DNA of 64,000 nt from Oscillospiraceae bacterium (GTDB lineage: Bacteria; Bacillota; Clostridia; Oscillospirales; Ruminococcaceae). This document shows, one piece after another, positions 25,285 to 33,506 of the stretch. Location: NCBI GenBank assembly GCA_009777635.1, contig WRLK01000002.1:1-64000 (forward strand), given 5' to 3'. Positions within the stretch are counted from its first letter, which is position 1, and each line of letters opens with the position of its first letter. Both the position numbers and the translations under genes were made by a program. The notes beneath the pieces were generated by a model. It made no database searches, had not been told where the DNA came from, and saw nothing but the letters and a program-made list of their open reading frames with translations.

Positions 25285-25665
25285 GTGTCTATGAATTCTG
25301 TGGCGAACGCTGATTTGCCGGAAATTCCGGGGCTTTGCGATTATATTGATTTAAAAGACGGCATGAAACGCTTACGCGGCAACAGGACAGTCTATAAATC
25401 GATCATGCAAAGATTTCTTGGCAATAACAATATGGAGCTGCTCAAAGAACAGATTCATGCAAGAAATTTTAATGAAGCCAAAAAAACTGTGCACAGCATA
25501 AAAGGCGTGAGCGCTAACATGTCGCTCACGGCGTTTAATAAGTCGATTGTTGAGCTTGAGCAGCAGATCAAGTCCGGTTCATACGACGATGGGACGTATC
25601 GTGACGTCCTTGATAATTTTAATAAGACTATCGATTATATTGCAATTTTGATACGACAATTATAA
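25285..25665 (+). CDS. Histidine phosphotransfer (Hpt) protein
   Basis: 126-residue single-domain Hpt protein. The phospho-acceptor His is in AKKTVHSIKGVSANM (about residue 72), followed by a helical bundle pattern. It relays phosphate between a hybrid histidine kinase and a response regulator. The GTG start is 7 bases after GAGGTGG; an ATG two codons later is less well spaced. It directly precedes a response regulator gene (30 bases), its likely partner. The hybrid kinase at 44.4 kb carries its own Hpt-like end, so the donor kinase is not certain. Confidence 0.88.
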   Translation: MSMNSVANADLPEIPGLCDYIDLKDGMKRLRGNRTVYKSIMQRFLGNNNMELLKEQIHARNFNEAKKTVHSIKGVSANMSLTAFNKSIVELEQQIKSGSYDDGTYRDVLDNFNKTIDYIAILIRQL

Positions 25666-25694
25666 CGGGCAAAATTCATGTGAAGGAGAAAATG

Positions 25695-26774
25695 ATGAAC
25701 GACTGCGTACTTGTTGTGGATGATGATGAAATAAACCGCATGATATTACGTGAATATTTAAGCGATGAATATGAAATACTTGAAGCGGAAAACGGCGTGA
25801 AAGCGCTGGAGATTTTACTTCATGGCGAGCATAACCCGCAGGCTGTCCTGCTTGATATAATGATGCCCGAAATGGACGGCTTCGAGGTTCTTAAGAAAAT
25901 GAAGCGGCATCATAACACCGCGCAAATTCCGGTTTTATTTATCACGGCGGCAAACGACAGCGAAACCGAAAGCCGCGGTTTAACAGAGGGCGCCGTCGAT
26001 TATATCCAAAAGCCTTTTATCGAGAATGTCATCCGGGCGCGTGTGAATAACCATATCCAGCTTCGCCGGTACCGCGAAAGCTTAGAGCAGATGTTAGAAC
26101 AAAAAACGGCGCAGCTTGTCGCGACCCACGAGCGCACAATGGAATCTCTTGCGAACGTCATCGAATACAGAAACCTTGAATCCGGTTTGCACATACGGCG
26201 CACGGTTGACTTAACGCGCGTGATGGTGGAGTATATGCTCCAAAATCCGGATTATTACGTGCAGCTCACAAAGCTGAAAAGCAAGTCCTTGATAAAAGCG
26301 GCGGCTCTTCACGACATCGGAAAAATCGGCGTACCCGACGAAGTGCTGTTAAAGCCCGGGAAATTGACGCCCGAGGAATTTGAAGTCATAAAGACGCACA
26401 CTGTCATCGGCAGCAACATCATAGACCAAATATTTACAGGCGACCTGACGGACGAAACCGGGTATCTTGCAAGGGCGCGGGAAATTTGTCTCTACCACCA
26501 CGAGCGCTGGGACGGAAAAGGTTATCCCGAAGGCCTTAAGGGCGAGGAAATTCCGCTTTCCGCAAGGATATTATCGGTGCTTGACGTTTACGACGCGCTG
26601 ATTAGCCCAAGGGTCTACAAGCCGGCTTTTTCGCATGAAAAATCTGTAGAGATTATTGCCGAGGGCAGGGACACGCAATTTGACCCGGCGGTTGTGGACG
26701 CTTTTTTGGAAATCGCCGACACCATCAAGTTCGCCGCGATGTCACTGCAGGAGGATGCGCAGCTACAGGTATAA
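25695..26774 (+). CDS. Response regulator with HD-GYP domain
   Basis: 359 residues. The receiver domain (about 1-120) has VVDDDEINR, phospho-acceptor Asp in LLDIMMPEMDGF, and the Lys in DYIQKPF. A coiled linker leads to an HD-GYP domain with HDIGKIGVPDEVLLKPG, KTHTVIGSNI and YHHERWDGKGYPEGL, so the metal and GYP motifs are complete. Such proteins hydrolyse cyclic di-GMP to lower its level. Start at 25695 is preferred over 25692 for its 6-base distance from AAGGAG. Co-transcribed with the Hpt gene, suggesting a phosphorelay controlling cyclic di-GMP. Confidence 0.92.
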   Translation: MNDCVLVVDDDEINRMILREYLSDEYEILEAENGVKALEILLHGEHNPQAVLLDIMMPEMDGFEVLKKMKRHHNTAQIPVLFITAANDSETESRGLTEGAVDYIQKPFIENVIRARVNNHIQLRRYRESLEQMLEQKTAQLVATHERTMESLANVIEYRNLESGLHIRRTVDLTRVMVEYMLQNPDYYVQLTKLKSKSLIKAAALHDIGKIGVPDEVLLKPGKLTPEEFEVIKTHTVIGSNIIDQIFTGDLTDETGYLARAREICLYHHERWDGKGYPEGLKGEEIPLSARILSVLDVYDALISPRVYKPAFSHEKSVEIIAEGRDTQFDPAVVDAFLEIADTIKFAAMSLQEDAQLQV

Positions 26775-26787
26775 CAACCTTCCATTT

Positions 26788-27459
26788 TCAATCCCCGTAT
26801 ATATCCCTTTGGCGTTTCATGGAATTTCTAAAATTACGGCGCTGTTTTCCATAGCGTTTGTAGTTTTTTATTTTATTAATGATGATGTCCCCGAAAAATA
26901 CGATGATGGCAAGCAGCGACATGACAACTGCCGCCCGCTCCGTCCAGCTGCCGACAAGCAATGCGAACCCAAGAAACAAAGCGTACATATACCCGAGCCA
27001 TTTCACCTTGACCGGCAGCACGAAGAAAAGCAGTATCTGATGCTCCGGGAACAGGATTGCAAACGCAAAAAACAGCGACAGGTTTAGGTATGTGTTCGTT
27101 CCGACTCCTGAAATGATTGCGGCGATTATCGCGCCGATTACGCCAATCACATAAAACAGCGTGAATTTTACGCTTCCCCATGTCCTCTCAAGCGAGGTGC
27201 CGATAATGTAGTAAAAATATAGAGTTACCAAAACCCATAAAGGCGAATTTTGCGGCGGCACAAAAATAAACGTGACAAGCCGCCAGACCTCGCCTGTCAT
27301 GACGGCCGGTATGTTAAGCGAGATCAGCCGGGATACCGGAAGCCGCATAAGGTTTTCCGCAAGGTACACAAAAAGCATGGTGCCGGTGATATAAATCATC
27401 AGGTTGTCAATCCCGAAGCGCCGGAATTTATACTCCAGCCTTGTAAGCCACTTGTTCAT
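26788..27459 (-). CDS. Rhomboid-like membrane protein without catalytic serine
   Basis: 223 residues with about six membrane segments and the rhomboid-like features EVWRLVTFIFVP (like the family's WR motif) and ERTWGSVKFTLFYVIG. Where active rhomboids have GxSG, this protein has TNTYLNLSLFFAFAIL, so the catalytic Ser context is missing and it is probably a pseudo-protease. A C-terminal basic tail (RYGKQRRNFRNSMKRQR) follows. The ATG at 27459 lies 9 bases after GGAG; the longer frame has no such site. Convergent with the HD-GYP gene, only 13 bases apart. Confidence 0.8.
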   Translation of the reverse strand: MNKWLTRLEYKFRRFGIDNLMIYITGTMLFVYLAENLMRLPVSRLISLNIPAVMTGEVWRLVTFIFVPPQNSPLWVLVTLYFYYIIGTSLERTWGSVKFTLFYVIGVIGAIIAAIISGVGTNTYLNLSLFFAFAILFPEHQILLFFVLPVKVKWLGYMYALFLGFALLVGSWTERAAVVMSLLAIIVFFGDIIINKIKNYKRYGKQRRNFRNSMKRQRDIYGD

Positions 27460-27528
27460 AAACAAAATCTCCTGCAAAAATTGGTATTTTTTATATTATA
27501 GCACTTCACCGCACGAAAATAAAGAAGA

Positions 27529-27558
27529 AACAGGGCCGAAAATACTCTCGGCCCTGTT
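27529..27558. terminator. Terminator after mazF
   Basis: AACAGGGCCGA / TCGGCCCTGTT, an 11-base stem with an 8-base loop. A TTTCTTCTTTATTTT tract follows on the minus strand and CTCTTTTTTC on the plus strand. Confidence 0.8.
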
Positions 27559-27637
27559 CTCTTTTTTCACGTCGCAGTTTTCACGCTATGTAAGCGCGTG
27601 AAGCAATTTTAGAATTTCCTTAAGGATTATGCGCTTT

Positions 27638-27988
27638 TTAGTCTGCTCCAAGCCCGAAGCTGATGGATAAAGCGCGGTTTATATTGTTCATTGAGCCGTT
27701 GTCCAGCTGGCCCATCTTTTCTTTCAGCCTCTTTTTGTCGATTGTTCTGATTTGCTCGAGCAGCACGACGGAATCTTTTGACAGCCCGCACCCGGGGGAT
27801 TGTAGCTCTATATGCGTCGGCAGCTTCGATTTTTCTTTCTGGCTTGTAATCGCCGCTGCTATTACGGTGGGGCTAAACTTGTTTCCAACGTCGTTTTGCA
27901 CGATAAGAACCGGTCTGACGCCTCCTTGTTCCGAGCCGATTACCGGCGAAAGGTCGGCGTAATAAATATCTCCTCTTTTGACAGTCAC
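27638..27988 (-). CDS. mazF: MazF/NdoA-type mRNA interferase
   Basis: 116 residues from the GTG at 27988, matching the usual NdoA length and N-terminus ([21 protein letters not shown]). Other motifs: [34 protein letters not shown] and [14 protein letters not shown]. Family members cut mRNA at short sites and are normally held by an antitoxin encoded just upstream. In Bacillus the order is acpS-nnrD-lipoprotein-alr-ndoAI-ndoA. Here acpS, nnrDE and a lipoprotein gene are present, but alr and the CopG-like antitoxin gene are absent from the 240-base gap. A hairpin and own promoter lie upstream. Confidence 0.92.
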   Translation of the reverse strand: MTVKRGDIYYADLSPVIGSEQGGVRPVLIVQNDVGNKFSPTVIAAAITSQKEKSKLPTHIELQSPGCGLSKDSVVLLEQIRTIDKKRLKEKMGQLDNGSMNNINRALSISFGLGAD

Positions 27989-28027
27989 GTCAATCACGCT
28001 CCGCCTAACTTTTATTTGTAACATCCC

Positions 28028-28053
28028 CTAGGGTTTGACCCTAGTGTAACTTT
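28028..28053 (-). promoter_or_regulatory. Hairpin in the mazF leader
   Basis: CTAGGGT-CAA-ACCCTAG, a 7-base perfect stem about 40 bases upstream of the mazF start codon. No T-run follows, so it may act on translation or bind a regulator. Confidence 0.45.
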
Positions 28054-28147
28054 ATTCTTGCCTGATATCCGGCGGAATAAACAGGCGGCAGATAAAAATT
28101 TCCATACGCTTTGACTCCGCCGTAATTCCGGGGGCGCCGCTACCCTT

Positions 28148-28175
28148 AGTATATTATATTAACGCCATACCGCAA
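28148..28175 (-). promoter_or_regulatory. Promoter of mazF
   Basis: Leftward TTGCGG (complement of 28170-28175), 16-base spacer, TATACT (complement of 28148-28153), placed after the terminator of the lipoprotein gene; the mRNA leader would be about 150 bases. Confidence 0.55.
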
Positions 28176-28196
28176 CGTGTGTATAATAGAAAAAGA

Positions 28197-28220
28197 GCCG
28201 CCGCGCAAAAGCGCGGCGGC
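28197..28220 (-). terminator. Terminator after the lipoprotein gene
   Basis: GCCGCCGCGC / GCGCGGCGGC with an AAAA loop (TTTT on the transcribed strand), then TCTTTTTC on the minus strand. Confidence 0.85.
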
Positions 28221-28230
28221 GGTTTGTTGT

Positions 28231-28749
28231 TTAGTCTAAAAACCTAAAATTATGAAACTCTATTTCAATTTCTTGAGCCGGAACCAAAAGTTTTCGAATC
28301 TCTCCCGTATCCCTGTCGATTGTCAGGATAAACTCCCCTGTTTCAACCGTTCCCCTGATCTTATGCTCATCGTTTTCCGCGGTCACGGTAAGCTCATCGT
28401 CGTTTATCACCCGGCTCAGCGCCTGTACCGTTATGTTCGCAACAGCGCTGTAAGGCATGAAATCCCTTACAAATGTGAAGCTCATGCCTTTATAGTTTAC
28501 GTCCACGTCATCCTGCCGAAATACATAGCCCATGCCCGCCAAATGCTTCGGAGACTCAAGCACGAATGAACACGACGACGGCTCCGCCTGCGAGACTGTC
28601 GCAAGCGCCGTCAAGCCTTGATACCTGATGGTCGCCCCGGTAATATAGTTCCCGCTTTTTCCTTTAAACGGGTTCTTGACCGGCCTGTGGGCGCCGCAAG
28701 CGGCAAACAGAAGTATGCACGCCATCAAAAGCGGCATGATCCGTTTGAT
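28231..28749 (-). CDS. Small lipoprotein, probable ATC start
   Basis: About 172 residues. The first ATG (28737) would give MPLLMACILLFAAC, a lipoprotein signal with no basic n-region and 21 bases from the ribosome site. An in-frame ATC at 28749, 9 bases after AGGGG, gives (M)KRIMPLLMACILLFAAC, a normal lipoprotein signal with lipobox FAAC. The mature part has alternating strand-like segments (GATIRYQGLTALATV, HKIRGTVETGEFILTIDRDTGE) and no recognised domain. In its place (between nnrD and mazF) Bacillus has the YdcC lipoprotein, of which it may be a positional equivalent. It is followed by a terminator and preceded by repeat copy B. Confidence 0.75.
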   Translation of the reverse strand: MKRIMPLLMACILLFAACGAHRPVKNPFKGKSGNYITGATIRYQGLTALATVSQAEPSSCSFVLESPKHLAGMGYVFRQDDVDVNYKGMSFTFVRDFMPYSAVANITVQALSRVINDDELTVTAENDEHKIRGTVETGEFILTIDRDTGEIRKLLVPAQEIEIEFHNFRFLD

Positions 28750-28764
28750 ATCGCATCACCCCTG

Positions 28765-28874
28765 GTAGTAGTTAGAAAATAGAAAATAGAGAATAGTGGA
28801 GACGAAATAATTGCAGGCAAAACTTGCAGCCACAACGTCCTTACTATTCTCTATTCTCTATTCACTATTCCTAT
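28765..28874. repeat. Palindromic 7-mer repeat element, copy B
   Basis: Left arm 28765-28804 (AGAAAAT, AGAAAAT, AGAGAAT units) and right arm 28840-28874 are inverted. The core contains GCAGGCAAAACTTGCAGCC. The right arm supplies the TAG stop of nnrDE. See copies A and C. Confidence 0.8.
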
Positions 28875-30409
28875 CTGCCGTTTTCCGCTAAAAATTTCGC
28901 TACATATAAAGGCAAATCGCTCGGGAGCATGGCGTCTTGCGAAAGCTCCTTCGCCGCTTTGTCGGCCGCAAGCCCATGCAGATGAACGCCTGCCGCCGCC
29001 GCTTCAAACGGGCCGAGCCCCTGCGCCGCAAACGCCGCGATCATGCCGGCCAGCACGTCTCCGCTGCCGGCCGCTGCAAGCCCGGGATTTCCGCTGTGGT
29101 TTGTCAAAAGCTCGCCCTTGGGCGACGCAATCACGGTATTATGCCCCTTTAACACCAAGTATGCCTTGTGTTTTTCCGCGAATTTGATGGCGGTGCCCGA
29201 GCGGTCGCGCTGGATCTCCCCGATTGTCGAGGAGGAAATCCGCGCCATTTCGCCCGGGTGCGGCGTTAAAATAACAGGGCCCTCGGCTTCCCTTAGTATA
29301 TTTATATTCGCGGCCATCACGTTTATGCCATCGGCGTCGATGACAAGCGGGCGCCGCGTATTTTTTACGATATATTTAAGCAGTCGTTCCGTATCCTCGT
29401 TGTTGCCCATACCGCAGCCAAATAAAATAGCCGTGGAGGTCTTAAGGCTTTCCCTTAAAAGCGCAGCCCCGCTGTCAGCGGAAATGCTCTGTGAGCCGCC
29501 CTCCGGCAGCTCGATATAGATGCATTCGTAAATCCCCGCGGAAACAGCGTCGCAAACCGGCTTCGTGGAGGCCAGCGTGACAAGCCCCGCGCCGCATCTG
29601 AGCGCGGCCGTTACCGCTAAGGCGGCGCTTCCGCGGTACCTGTTACATCCCGCGATGATCAAAAGCTTTCCAAAATCGCCTTTATTGGAATCCTGCTCGC
29701 GCTTTTTAAGAGAACGCAGCACATCCTCGGTGTAGATATCGCCGAACATACCTGTAATCTCGGCATACGCCTCATCGGGAATGCCGATTTCCACGACCTC
29801 TATTTTACCGCATTTAAGCTTGCCCTCAGGCAGGATATGCACAGGCTTTAAGGAATCGAAAGCCACCGTGAAATCAGCCGTGACAGCGTCCGGCGCCGAT
29901 TTGCCTGTATCGCACTCGACCCCGCTTGGAATATCAAGGGAAACCACAGCCGCAATGGCGTTGTTGATGGCGACGCAGGCCGCCTTTTCCCATTGCCCGA
30001 GCCCGCCGCGAAAGCCGGTGCCGTAAATCGCATCCACGATGATGTCGGCTTTTTCGAGTATCTCCATGACCTTGTCAAAGCTTTCGCTCAGCTTTAGAAC
30101 CGGCATACCCATCAGCTCGACGGTTTTGTACATGGTCTTTGCCTCGTCGCTTTTCGGCTCCCCCCCGACAAGCGCCACCAGCACGTTCGCGCCGTTTTCT
30201 ATCAGCTTTCTCGCGGTGACGAAGCCATCCCCGCCGTTGTTGCCGCTGCCGCAGAAAATCATGCAGTTTAAGCCCTCAATCTTAAACGTGTTACGAATGA
30301 ACATCGCGGCGGCGCTTCCCGCGTTTTCCATCAGCCGCTGGTACGTCATATCGTATTGAAGCGAGTTTTCCTCAATCTTTCTCATCTGGCCCGACGTAAC
30401 GACCCTCAT
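28871..30409 (-). CDS. nnrDE: Bifunctional NAD(P)H-hydrate epimerase / dehydratase
   Basis: 512 residues joining two repair enzymes. The N-terminal YjeF epimerase (about 1-215) has MENAGSAAAMFI, FCGSGNNGGDGFVTAR and DAIYGTGFRGGLG. The C-terminal ribokinase-like dehydratase (about 230-512) has LIIAGCNRYRGSAALA, FGCGMGNNEDT, LTPHPGEMARI, HSGNPGLAAAGSGDVLAGM. Together they restore damaged NAD(P)H hydrates. The ATG overlaps the acpS stop by 4 bases. The final TAG lies in repeat copy B. The order acpS-nnrDE is the usual Firmicutes one. Confidence 0.95.
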   Translation of the reverse strand: MRVVTSGQMRKIEENSLQYDMTYQRLMENAGSAAAMFIRNTFKIEGLNCMIFCGSGNNGGDGFVTARKLIENGANVLVALVGGEPKSDEAKTMYKTVELMGMPVLKLSESFDKVMEILEKADIIVDAIYGTGFRGGLGQWEKAACVAINNAIAAVVSLDIPSGVECDTGKSAPDAVTADFTVAFDSLKPVHILPEGKLKCGKIEVVEIGIPDEAYAEITGMFGDIYTEDVLRSLKKREQDSNKGDFGKLLIIAGCNRYRGSAALAVTAALRCGAGLVTLASTKPVCDAVSAGIYECIYIELPEGGSQSISADSGAALLRESLKTSTAILFGCGMGNNEDTERLLKYIVKNTRRPLVIDADGINVMAANINILREAEGPVILTPHPGEMARISSSTIGEIQRDRSGTAIKFAEKHKAYLVLKGHNTVIASPKGELLTNHSGNPGLAAAGSGDVLAGMIAAFAAQGLGPFEAAAAGVHLHGLAADKAAKELSQDAMLPSDLPLYVAKFLAENGR

Positions 30410-30783
30410 TTTAAAGCCTCCTTCATAACCGCTATTACAACAACCGCCGCATAACGCTTCGTATGCGTGACGCTTGCTTCAAACGCAAGCCCCATATCCT
30501 CGACCAGTTTTGCCGCCCTGCCCGAAAATACAAGGTGCGGCTTGCCGAGACTGTCGCGCAAAAGTTCCACTTCCTTTAGCGCAAAGCTTCTGATTCCCGT
30601 GCCTATCGCTTTTGAAAACGCTTCCTTCGCGCAAAAGTTCGCGGCGATATAGCTGCTCCTTTCGCCGCGGGCGCGGTACTCCGAAATCTCATGTTCGCCA
30701 AAAAAGCGCGTCAAAAAACTCGTTTTTGCCATGCTTTTTTCGATTCGCTCTATCTCAATCAAATCAATGCCTATCCCGAACAA
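30406..30783 (-). CDS. acpS: Holo-[acyl-carrier-protein] synthase
   Basis: 125 residues. Transfers 4'-phosphopantetheine from CoA to acyl carrier protein. FGIGIDLIEIERIEKSM holds the metal-binding Asp, and ANFCAKEAFSKAIGTGI the catalytic Glu/Lys motif; the C-terminus has VTHTKRYAAVVVIA. The TTG at 30783 is chosen because GGAG is 8 bases upstream and MFGIGID matches the family start; a GTG two codons earlier is nearly on the ribosome site. Coupled to nnrDE by an ATGA overlap. Confidence 0.93.
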   Translation of the reverse strand: MFGIGIDLIEIERIEKSMAKTSFLTRFFGEHEISEYRARGERSSYIAANFCAKEAFSKAIGTGIRSFALKEVELLRDSLGKPHLVFSGRAAKLVEDMGLAFEASVTHTKRYAAVVVIAVMKEALK

Positions 30784-30797
30784 AGACACCGCTCCTG

Positions 30798-31334
30798 TTA
30801 TGAAATCCTGTTAAAAGCGTCATGCATGATCTGGCGCGGTAAAAAAGGCTTGACGCCGTTTAACATCTTGTCGTTTGCGTTGAATGCGATGAGTGTAAGC
30901 CCCTTATCCTTTATGCGCACGGCAATATACCATACATCTTGCGAATCCGGGCTGTCGCACGCGAATATCTTCGTCTGGTACGGCTTATTAGCGTGTTCCG
31001 CCTGCTTGTACCTGCCGAACGCCTCGGCGTCGCGGCAGTTCGCGGTTGCAAGGCGCACGCGCTTTCTTTGCGCGATAATCTTATCGAAGTCAATCTCGCC
31101 GTTTGTAACGGCATACTCAAATTCGACGTTCATCGACGTGATGAGGTAATACCCGCCATACAGCGCGCCGAACGCGACAAGCGGCCCGATAATCGAAAGC
31201 GGCCCTAAAATCCCCGAAAACAAGAAGCACAGAATGGCAATAAAAACAGCCGCCGCTACAATCCCCGCCTTTATAAGCGCGGTTTGCGGCGTGTTTTTAC
31301 GTTTTACCATATATTCAATAAATATATCGTTCAT
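30798..31334 (-). CDS. DUF6106-like membrane protein
   Basis: 178 residues with two N-terminal hydrophobic segments (about 22-45 and 48-67), then a cytosolic part with YAVTNGEIDFDKIIAQRKRVR and an alternating C-terminal domain. The TNGE-D-DKI-RKR block resembles an uncharacterised clostridial family (DUF6106, from memory). ATG follows GGGAGGATT. Upstream of acpS in the same direction with a 14-base gap, so probably the first gene of the acpS-nnrDE operon. Function unknown. Confidence 0.7.
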   Translation of the reverse strand: MNDIFIEYMVKRKNTPQTALIKAGIVAAAVFIAILCFLFSGILGPLSIIGPLVAFGALYGGYYLITSMNVEFEYAVTNGEIDFDKIIAQRKRVRLATANCRDAEAFGRYKQAEHANKPYQTKIFACDSPDSQDVWYIAVRIKDKGLTLIAFNANDKMLNGVKPFLPRQIMHDAFNRIS

Positions 31335-31487
31335 AATAATCCTCCCTTTTTTTTACTTAGTATTAGTATAGTCGAAAGCTTGTGAACGGTCAAGACATGC
31401 GAAATCTTTACATTTTATTAAAAACTTACCCCCTTTTTTGGTGTAGTATATTAGTAATAATTAGCCGGCAAGGGGGCTTGACATAAG

Positions 31488-32348
31488 TTGTTCGGATATG
31501 TAAAGCCCTTTAAGCCGGAAATGAAAATCTGTGAGTTTGAAGCTTATAAATCTGTTTACTGCGGGCTTTGTAAGCGGCTTGGCCGCTCGTTCGGCCCGCT
31601 TGCGCGGTTCACCCTTGGCTATGACTTTACGTTTTTAAGCATACTGCATCTAAGCCTTTCTAAGGACAAGCCTGTAACTAAGCCATATAACCGCATAAAT
31701 CCTTTTTGCAGGACTCCCCCCTTACAGGACTGCGCGTCACTTGCTTTTGGGGCAAACGTCGCCGCTATCATGCTTTACTATAAGCTTTTAGATAATATAG
31801 CCGATTCCGGGCCTGTTAAATCGGCGTGCTGGCGGATACTTCTGCCGTTTGCAGGGGCAGCCCGCAAAAAGGCGGCTGTCGCCCTTCCCGAGGCTGACGG
31901 CATTGTACAAAAATCAATCGAGATGCAGTCAAAGGCGGAGAAAGCCAAGACCAAGAGCCTTGACGAAGCCGGTGAAGCTTTTGCTTTTGCGATGTCCGAA
32001 ATATTTTTGCTTCTTCCGGAAAGTGATACGCAAAGCCGCGTGCTTTCGCGTTTAGGATACCTCATCGGGCGGTATGTGTACGTCGCGGACGCCCTTGACG
32101 ACCTGAATGACGACATAAAGCAAAGCAGCTACAACCCGCTCATAGAACGATTTGGAATAGCATCGCAAGACGCCGTCAGGATGGATGACGCTATAAAATA
32201 CGCACATGAATCACTTTACATGACAATCGGGGAAATCACAAAAGCATACGACCTTTTGACAATCTCATCATACGGCCCGGTACTTGATAATATTTTATAC
32301 CTCGGGCTGTACAAATGCGCGGATGAAATCATGCGGCGAAAGGAATGA
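31488..32348 (+). CDS. DUF5685-family protein
   Basis: 286 residues from a TTG start, 11 bases after AAGGGGG. The N-terminus MFGYVKPFKPEMK then YCGLCKRLGRSFG with a CxxC pair, LGYDFTFLSILHL, and a later NPFCRTPPLQDC are typical of DUF5685 proteins. The C-terminal DALDDLNDDIKQSSYNP resembles an Asp-rich isoprenoid-synthase-like helix, though activity is unproven. It is followed after 7 bases by a J-domain gene, an arrangement common in Clostridia, suggesting joint function in folding or membrane-protein handling. Confidence 0.78.
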   Translation: MFGYVKPFKPEMKICEFEAYKSVYCGLCKRLGRSFGPLARFTLGYDFTFLSILHLSLSKDKPVTKPYNRINPFCRTPPLQDCASLAFGANVAAIMLYYKLLDNIADSGPVKSACWRILLPFAGAARKKAAVALPEADGIVQKSIEMQSKAEKAKTKSLDEAGEAFAFAMSEIFLLLPESDTQSRVLSRLGYLIGRYVYVADALDDLNDDIKQSSYNPLIERFGIASQDAVRMDDAIKYAHESLYMTIGEITKAYDLLTISSYGPVLDNILYLGLYKCADEIMRRKE

Positions 32349-32355
32349 CCACCCT

Positions 32356-32964
32356 ATGACAGATCCTTACAAGGAGCTGCAAGTTTCCCCGACGGCAAGC
32401 GACGACGAGGTAAAAGCCGCTTACCGCGAGCTTGCGCGGAAATACCACCCCGACCACTATAACGGCAACCCGCTTTCAGACCTTGCCACTGAAAAAATGC
32501 AGGTCGTCAACAAGGCGTATGACGAGATTATGACGCGCCGACGCCAAAACGGGAACGGCGGGCAGCAGCCGGCAGATTACGCAGGACAGCAGGGGCCGTC
32601 CCAGTTTAGCGATATAAGGCGGCTGATACAGTCGCGGCGCATCACAGATGCCGAGGAGCTTTTAGACGGCGTTCCGCGGGACCGCCGCGACGCCGAATGG
32701 CATTTCTTAAAAGGCTGCGTGTACCAGACGCGCGGATGGCTTGACGAGGCGTATGAAAGCTATGCCACCGCGTGCAACAACGCCCCCTCGAACAACGAGT
32801 ATAAAAACGCGTTCGCGCAGCTTCAATGGCAGCGCCAGACGGCGCGTACCCGCGGCGGCGGCTATTCATCTTCACAGGATTTAAACATCTGCAACAACGC
32901 CTGCGCTGCTCTTTGCTGCTTAAACTGCTGTATGAGCTGTTGCGGCGGCCGGGGAGGCTGCTAG
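32356..32964 (+). CDS. J-domain protein with Cys-rich C-terminus
   Basis: 202 residues. A J domain (about 1-68) with the DnaK-stimulating HPD in RKYHPDHYNGN, then a Gln/Gly linker, a TPR-like helical stretch (RRITDAEELLDGV, AEWHFLKGCVYQTRGWLDEA), and a C-terminal cluster of about ten cysteines (NICNNACAALCCLNCCMSCC) that may bind metal or carry lipid. It lacks the classical DnaJ zinc-finger repeats, so it is a specialised co-chaperone. ATG at 32356 is 11 bases after AAAGGA. Its end lies just before the TTG of the next membrane protein gene. Confidence 0.85.
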   Translation: MTDPYKELQVSPTASDDEVKAAYRELARKYHPDHYNGNPLSDLATEKMQVVNKAYDEIMTRRRQNGNGGQQPADYAGQQGPSQFSDIRRLIQSRRITDAEELLDGVPRDRRDAEWHFLKGCVYQTRGWLDEAYESYATACNNAPSNNEYKNAFAQLQWQRQTARTRGGGYSSSQDLNICNNACAALCCLNCCMSCCGGRGGC

Positions 32965-32966
32965 CT

Positions 32967-33506
32967 TTGTCCCGGCAAAAAAGCTCTCGCATCGCGGTAG
33001 GCGGCGTTTTTTCAGGTATGTGCCTGCTTTTGATGTTTTTATCGTCGGTTATACCGTTTTCGTCGTTCGCGCTGCCTATGCTCGCGGGCGCCATGCTGAC
33101 TGTGGTCATGCTTGAAAACGGCGCCAAAACCGCGGTTCTTGTGTACATTTCAGTATCGCTTTTATCTTTGTTCATCGTCCCGGATATAGACACAAAGCTC
33201 TTATTCATCCTGTTTTTCGGGTATTACTCCATACTCAGGCCGGCAATAGAAAAAATCCCCGGAAAGCTCGCGCAAATAGCGCTAAAGCTCCTTATTCTAA
33301 ACTTGGCGCTGATACTCGGTTATTATTTTTCCCTTATGGTCCTCGGTTTAAATGATACGGGAAGCGAATGGTTTGAAAAATACACGCCCGCCATTCTGCT
33401 TTCGGGGATGAATCTTTCGTTTATTATGTACGATTATTTGCTCGGACGGTATATTCTTATTTATATCCGCCGGTTTCGGCCGAAGTTTCTGCGCGGCAAT
33501 CTGTAA
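32967..33506 (+). CDS. Integral membrane protein, ECF S-component-like
   Basis: 179 residues starting at TTG 32967, 9 bases after GGGGAGG and 2 bases after the J-domain gene stop. Five or six membrane segments: VGGVFSGMCLLLMFLS, LPMLAGAMLTVVML, VLVYISVSLLSLFI, LLFILFFGYYSILRPAIE, LLILNLALILGYYFSL. The size and pattern resemble vitamin-transporter S components, but no substrate motif is seen. End of the DUF5685/J-domain operon. Confidence 0.72.
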   Translation: MSRQKSSRIAVGGVFSGMCLLLMFLSSVIPFSSFALPMLAGAMLTVVMLENGAKTAVLVYISVSLLSLFIVPDIDTKLLFILFFGYYSILRPAIEKIPGKLAQIALKLLILNLALILGYYFSLMVLGLNDTGSEWFEKYTPAILLSGMNLSFIMYDYLLGRYILIYIRRFRPKFLRGNL

